Below, one piece after another: positions 59,564-64,000 of a DNA stretch of 64,000 nt (position 1 is its first letter; every line of letters begins with the position of its first letter). Position numbers and translations under genes: made by a program. The notes beneath the pieces are model-generated. The model saw only the letters and a program-made list of their open reading frames with translations, was not told the origin of the DNA and made no database searches. Source of the stretch: Pristionchus mayeri. Lineage: Eukaryota; Nematoda; Chromadorea; Rhabditida; Neodiplogasteridae. The stretch is taken from NCBI GenBank assembly GCA_036245805.1, contig BTRK01000004.1, forward strand, positions 42,248,907 to 42,312,906, in the 5' to 3' direction.

Positions 59564-60984
59564 ATGACGAAGCTTTTCGATGCGCTGCGGTACAACATGA
59601 GTTTACAGGTAGACGAGAAGTTGCGAGGCTTGACAAATCAATATTTGATGTTGATCGGACCTGATTTTGATCCTGACAATCTGATAGTAAGTCTGAACAA
59701 TTCGAAAGCGGGATACATTCTAAGCGGTTAAAGAGCACGTAAGTAGATGAAAGTCCAGCCATAATAAATTCAATAACCTACCGTACACACCGTAACCGTA
59801 CCCTCTCAGTTCGGCAGTCGCATCCTCTCGTTCGGCATCAACATGTACCTGCTGCGGGTCGTCGACTCCTCCGTGATCGGACTCGTCAACGTCCGGTAGG
59901 TCTCATATTATTTTAATTTTTGAATTCGCGCCATACTTCTCTCAAAATAAAAATCTCCACATAAAATGACCAAAATATGGATCAACCGTTTGACTGTCCT
60001 CATTATAACGGTTTTCACAGGTTAGAGAGAGCATGCAAACAGGAGGGAGTCAGACGATTATATAAATTATCGATCGCTCTCAGCCTAATGCTCCTCTACG
60101 ATACCATACTCTTCCTGACGCGAGAACCGATGCGAAAGGCGTCAATCCTGAACGACAACGTGCAGCGATTCGTCAACCTCATCTGGTTGAGGTATACGGT
60201 ACCTTTCAATTCGCGATAATGACCTACCGTACTCCAGTCCGTTGATATCGATCGCGCTGTGCGGCATGATCGTGCCGCTGTGGATGTACGGATCGTCGAC
60301 GCCGCTCGCGCTCTCGGTAATTCGGCTACTGTAATCGTTGGATACTGTAGGCTCTGAGAGTCCATGACTGATTTTTCAAAACCTCGAAGAATCTTGGTCA
60401 TTTCATGTAGGGACTTTCATATTTCTCAAATTACGAGCGCGAATTCAAAAATATTAAAATCTAGGTGGTCCTATCCTTCGCGGGCTCCGCGGTGATCGAG
60501 GCGCTCGCCGAGCCCTTCTGCGTCATCTCGCTGCGATTCTCGCTCGATGCCCACTTCGCGATTTCCCAGGTACGGTATTTTGTCTTCATTGATTAGGTAC
60601 GGTGGCTTATCCCCGTTTCTTAGTGTTATTCTGCAGCAATTGTCTACCTGTTATTGCATTTTAGCTGATTTGAGGTATTTAGTACACGTCGCGAAACGCA
60701 CATGTACCTAGTGAATTTCTGTTTAGCATAGATACCAAATGATCTGGTAAATTTCAATTCCAGCTCTATGTTCTTGTCCAATTTAATTATACAAATAGAT
60801 CCATCTGAGTTCTATCTATATGCACCGCACAGCGTTCCAGGCTACATTATCCTAATTTACCGTAATCCAATTCTACAGTAATCCCTTCTCTCAGGGCCTA
60901 TTGATCTCGCTCAAGCGCGTCTTCATCCTCGTGCTCATTCTCGCCTCGCCCATCCACCATCTCACGCTATTCTCCGTTGCTCAG
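59564..60984 (+). CDS. RFT1: RFT1 homologue, N-terminal six exons (gene continues beyond window)
   Basis: Exons 59564-59608, 59810-59895, 60084-60191, 60238-60316, 60465-60569 and 60895-60984 join in frame to the first 171 residues, all introns GT-AG. RFT1 is a polytopic ER membrane protein needed for N-glycosylation and associated with use of the lipid-linked Man5GlcNAc2-dolichol precursor; its precise role is debated. Recognisable family segments are VDSSVIGLVNVRLMLLYDT, ILFLTREPMRKA, SAVIEALAEPFCVIS and the last exon ending HHLTLFSVAQ. Several hydrophobic stretches fit membrane helices. MTKLFDALRYN is a short cytosolic start. The true human-type length is about 540 residues, so roughly two thirds lies to the right of the window. 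Codon third positions are G/C-rich like sar-1. The sixth exon's end and donor are duplicated at 61183-61235. Confidence 0.93.
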
Positions 60985-61031
60985 GTATGCTGTATCATTG
61001 GTTACTGTCATAGATGTGCAGGGATTGTATC

Positions 61032-61051
61032 GGGGGGGGGGGGGGGGGGGG
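61032..61051 (+). repeat. Run of 20 G with flanking palindrome
   Basis: Twenty G are followed by TGCCCATCCGGATGGGC, a hairpin centred on TCCGGA. GATTGTATCG occurs on both sides. It lies in RFT1 intron 6. It is prone to length error in sequencing. Confidence 0.8.
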
Positions 61052-61182
61052 TGCCCATCCGGATGGGCTCCCCCCGATTGTATCGTGCACAACTATGGTT
61101 ACTGTAGTTTGGAATCAGCGGGAATGTTATCGATTATATACGGTAGGAAACGTTTTATGTAGGGTATGAATAGGGTATCAAT

Positions 61183-61235
61183 AATCTCGCCCTCTTTTCC
61201 GTCGCGCAGGTATACTGTAGCATTGGATAACTGTA
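61183..61235 (+). repeat. Ghost copy of the RFT1 exon 6 end and donor
   Basis: ATCTCGCCCTCTTTTCCGTC then GCGCAG|GTATACTGTAGCATTGG repeats the true junction region (60958-61010: ATCTCACGCTATTCTCCGTT then GCTCAG|GTATGCTGTATC) about 225 bp downstream, inside intron 6. Confidence 0.82.
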
Positions 61236-61499
61236 ACTATATTGTCTTATCGAGAATGTGTCCATACTTGGGTGAGGGTAGCTTAAAATAGTGTAGAGTA
61301 GGGTACGGCAGGTTTTGTTCTGTCAGTGAGACAATAGTAGAGGTTAATGTAGATTCAGGATCTCACCGTGAATATTACCGTAGGTGTGCGGTAGGAAATT
61401 CAAGCTTTATGGTATGAGTACCGAGGGTTACTGTAGTTTGGCCTCACATGGAATGTTGCCGTACAGTAGCTTTGTTATATCTATAGGCATACGTGGGAC

Positions 61500-64000
61500 A
61501 AGCGCGACATGTGCATGTGTGTCTCAAGTTCACTATGCGGGATGTGGTTTCAGCACATTTCTAAAGTGTAATGACCTGATACAGCAACCATTCGAGATCC
61601 CGGTTTGGTTCAAAAATAATTTGTAAATTCATCATTCGGAAATTCTTCACACTCGTGCGCAGATCTGAAGCTATGCCGTGAATACAGTTGCGAAACTAAA
61701 TGGAGGTTATAGTAGGGAGAGAGAGAGAGTATGGGCAAAGATGAGAGTCCCTTTCACACTCACACACTCTCACATATAGTAGAGTGAGAGAGTGTGGGCA
61801 GCGAGGAGGGCCCCTCTCACTTTCCCGCATTCTCTTTATTTATTACTTTTCTAGGACTTTGATAAGCAGTAACTACTTTTAACTATGATCTTGGTAGCAT
61901 CAGATGATACAAACAATCAAAGTTGGTTGTTATGCGCGCGTCGAGTTCACCTCGTGGGATGTGGTTTCAGGACATTCCTAAAGTCCTTTGACCTGCTAGG
62001 AGAAGCATTGTGAGCCTGTTTTGCTTTTTAAAAATATTACGAAGTTAAATTTGCTAAAATTCGCCACATTCGTGCAGATCTGAAGCTAATACAGTCGCAA
62101 TACTAAATGGAGGTCGTAGTAGGGAGAGAGTGTGGACACCGTTGTGTCTTTCACGGTGTTCTATGGCTAATTTCCAACAAAAACATTCGCTTCGAGACCG
62201 ATCGCGAGAGAGCATGTAATTTCGAGAGAGATTGCACTATTTTTCTCTGCACTCTCTCAGCACTCGCCCACGCCCTGTAAAGCGCCGTGTCTTTCTCACA
62301 TTCCCACACTATCTTGCTTTACTTTGGCGTTCATCTAGTACTATATAACTGCAATATGCGAGAAATTACCGTACTCGCGCAGAACTGTTGATATGCCACG
62401 ATCTGAGTCGCGAGACTGAATGGAGGTCATACTCTCTCTCACTTTCCCACATTCTCTTACTTTACGATGCCCTTCGTTTAGAACCTCGGCAGGGCATATT
62501 GTGCACCTAGAATTAATTAACATCACGATGTTAGAAAAATTGCAATCAATCGAACTCGGTAATTTGGCACATTCAAGTTCACCATGCGGCATGTGGTTTC
62601 AGGACATTTCTAAAGCGCAATGATCTGATGGAGCAACTAATAGTGAAATGAATTCCAACTAAAAATATAAATTCGTTATGCGAGAACTCACCGCATTCGT
62701 AAATCTATTCCAATGTCAGAATACGGCCGCGATACTCAATGGAGGCGAGAGAGTGTGGACAGTGAGGAGAGTCTTTCGCACACTCTGTCATTTTACTATG
62801 TACTTTCTTTGGTGCCGCGGCAGTGCGCTAAAATGCGATAACTAGTATTGATTATCATCATGGTTATATCAGAATAGTGTAAATAATCAAATGCAGTAAT
62901 CAGGCTTGTCCCAAGTTCACTGTGCGGGATCTGGTTTCAGAACACTCCTGAAGTATAGCGACCCCGTGAACAACCATTGAACGCCCTTTTGTATGTCGAA
63001 AAATACTATAAATTGATTATTCGGAAATTCGAAGTAATTAATCACAGATCTGCAGCTATGATATGAATATAACCGCGAGAATAAATGAAGGCCACATTTG
63101 AGTGAGAGAGTGTGGAGAACGAGGAGGATCTCTCTCACTTTCCCACACTCTCTCGCTTTTCTATGCCATTCATTTAGTGCTGTTGGAGGGCGCAGATATT
63201 GTGGTAACTATAATTAGTTTTCATCATGGCAGCATTGGAAAAATACAACTGATCCTACTCGCTGGTTAGGAGTCTCTCAAGCTAACTATGCGGGCTGCGG
63301 TTTCAGGACATTCATAAAGTGAAGTGAGCTGCTAAAAGAAGTATTACGATGCCTGTTTGCGGACGAAAACATACTATTTAATTAAACATTCGAAAATTCA
63401 GCTCGCTTACTCCTAGATCAACAACTATGATAGTCAGCCGAGTTAGTGAATGGAGGTCGTAGTAGAGCGAGAGAGTGTGGGCAACGAGGAGAGACTCTCT
63501 CACTTCCCGCACTCTCTCACTTTCCCATACTCTCTCTTTGTACTATGTCTATTATTTAGTACCGCTTCAGGCCGCTCATGTGCAACAAAAGTTAATTGTA
63601 ATATTGGTAAAATAAGAAAAATGTAATCAATCAAACCATGAAATTTGGCGTGGTCAAGTTCACTATGCGCAATGTGGTTTCAGGACATTTCTAAAGTGCA
63701 GTGAGTTGGTATGATAACCATTGGTTACTGGTATACTGACTTAAAAATATTATGAATTAATTATTCGAAAACACTCGCAAATATGCAGCTATAGCATGAA
63801 CAGAACCGCGAAAATTTTTGTGGGTAACGAGTAGGATCTCTCACTTTCTCCTTTATTTAGTACAGCGAGAGAGCACTAATATGTGGCAACTAGAATTAAT
63901 TATCATCTCGGTATTATCAGAAAAAAATCAAAGTTGGTTGCTAGAGTGCGCCAGGTCCACCATGCGGGGTCTGGTTTCATTACATTCCTAAACCGCAGTT
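61500..64000 (+). repeat. Degenerate satellite array in RFT1 intron 6
   Basis: At least seven units carry AAGTTCACTATGCGGGATGT / GGTTTCAGGACATTTCTAAA-like words at about 61529, 61945, 62575, 62916, 63280, 63656 and 63955, so spacing is 299-630 bp, mostly near 340-416. Each unit also has TGAATGGAGGTC and a GAGAGAGTGTGGG...CTCTCTCACTTTCCC inverted pair. The array runs off the window. No RFT1 exon is recognisable within it. Confidence 0.85.

Overview
The window reads as nuclear DNA of a nematode, most likely a rhabditid or diplogastrid relative of Caenorhabditis or Pristionchus. The evidence is short introns ending in TTTCAG, start codons sitting just downstream of trans-splice-like TTTCAG sites, Tc1, mariner and hAT elements, and a C2H2 zinc-finger architecture that I associate from memory with nematodes. 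The species is an inference. There are no bacterial-style operons, rRNA genes or CRISPR arrays.

Region 1-39 kb is a repeat-rich desert in which I find no intact host gene. It holds a 1.35-kb hAT element with an 8-bp target duplication and a transposase fragment, a second small hAT-type element, three mariner-type MITEs, one full-length but broken mariner (24860-26026), one Tc1-like DD37D element (31919-33205), two 287-bp TTAA-flanked twin MITEs, and several large foldback elements. The most striking foldback is a near-perfect 1.29-kb palindrome at 18034-19320. Several elements are nested, and one insertion can be read against its own empty site in the other arm of a foldback.

Region 39-45 kb holds a decayed, intron-bearing class I histone deacetylase copy on the minus strand, a tRNA-Thr(CGT), two small MITEs and a perfect 58-bp palindrome carrying two TGACGTCA sites.

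Region 45.3-51.3 kb (minus) is a gene of about 27 exons for an unnamed protein. It has two kinds of internal exon-block duplication and two C-terminal zinc-finger modules. Region 53.06-58.65 kb (minus) is a complete six-exon sar-1 gene for the COPII small GTPase. A 0.9-kb divergent promoter separates it from the first six exons of RFT1 (59564-60984, plus), an ER membrane protein of the N-glycosylation pathway. RFT1 then enters a satellite-filled intron and runs off the window. Both divergent genes serve the early secretory pathway.

The most unusual signal is repeated duplication of exon 3' ends together with their 5' splice sites into the downstream introns of sar-1 and RFT1, leaving ghost splice donors. 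One such array in sar-1 also carries a run of CTGTTTCA motifs, the core of nematode piRNA promoters.
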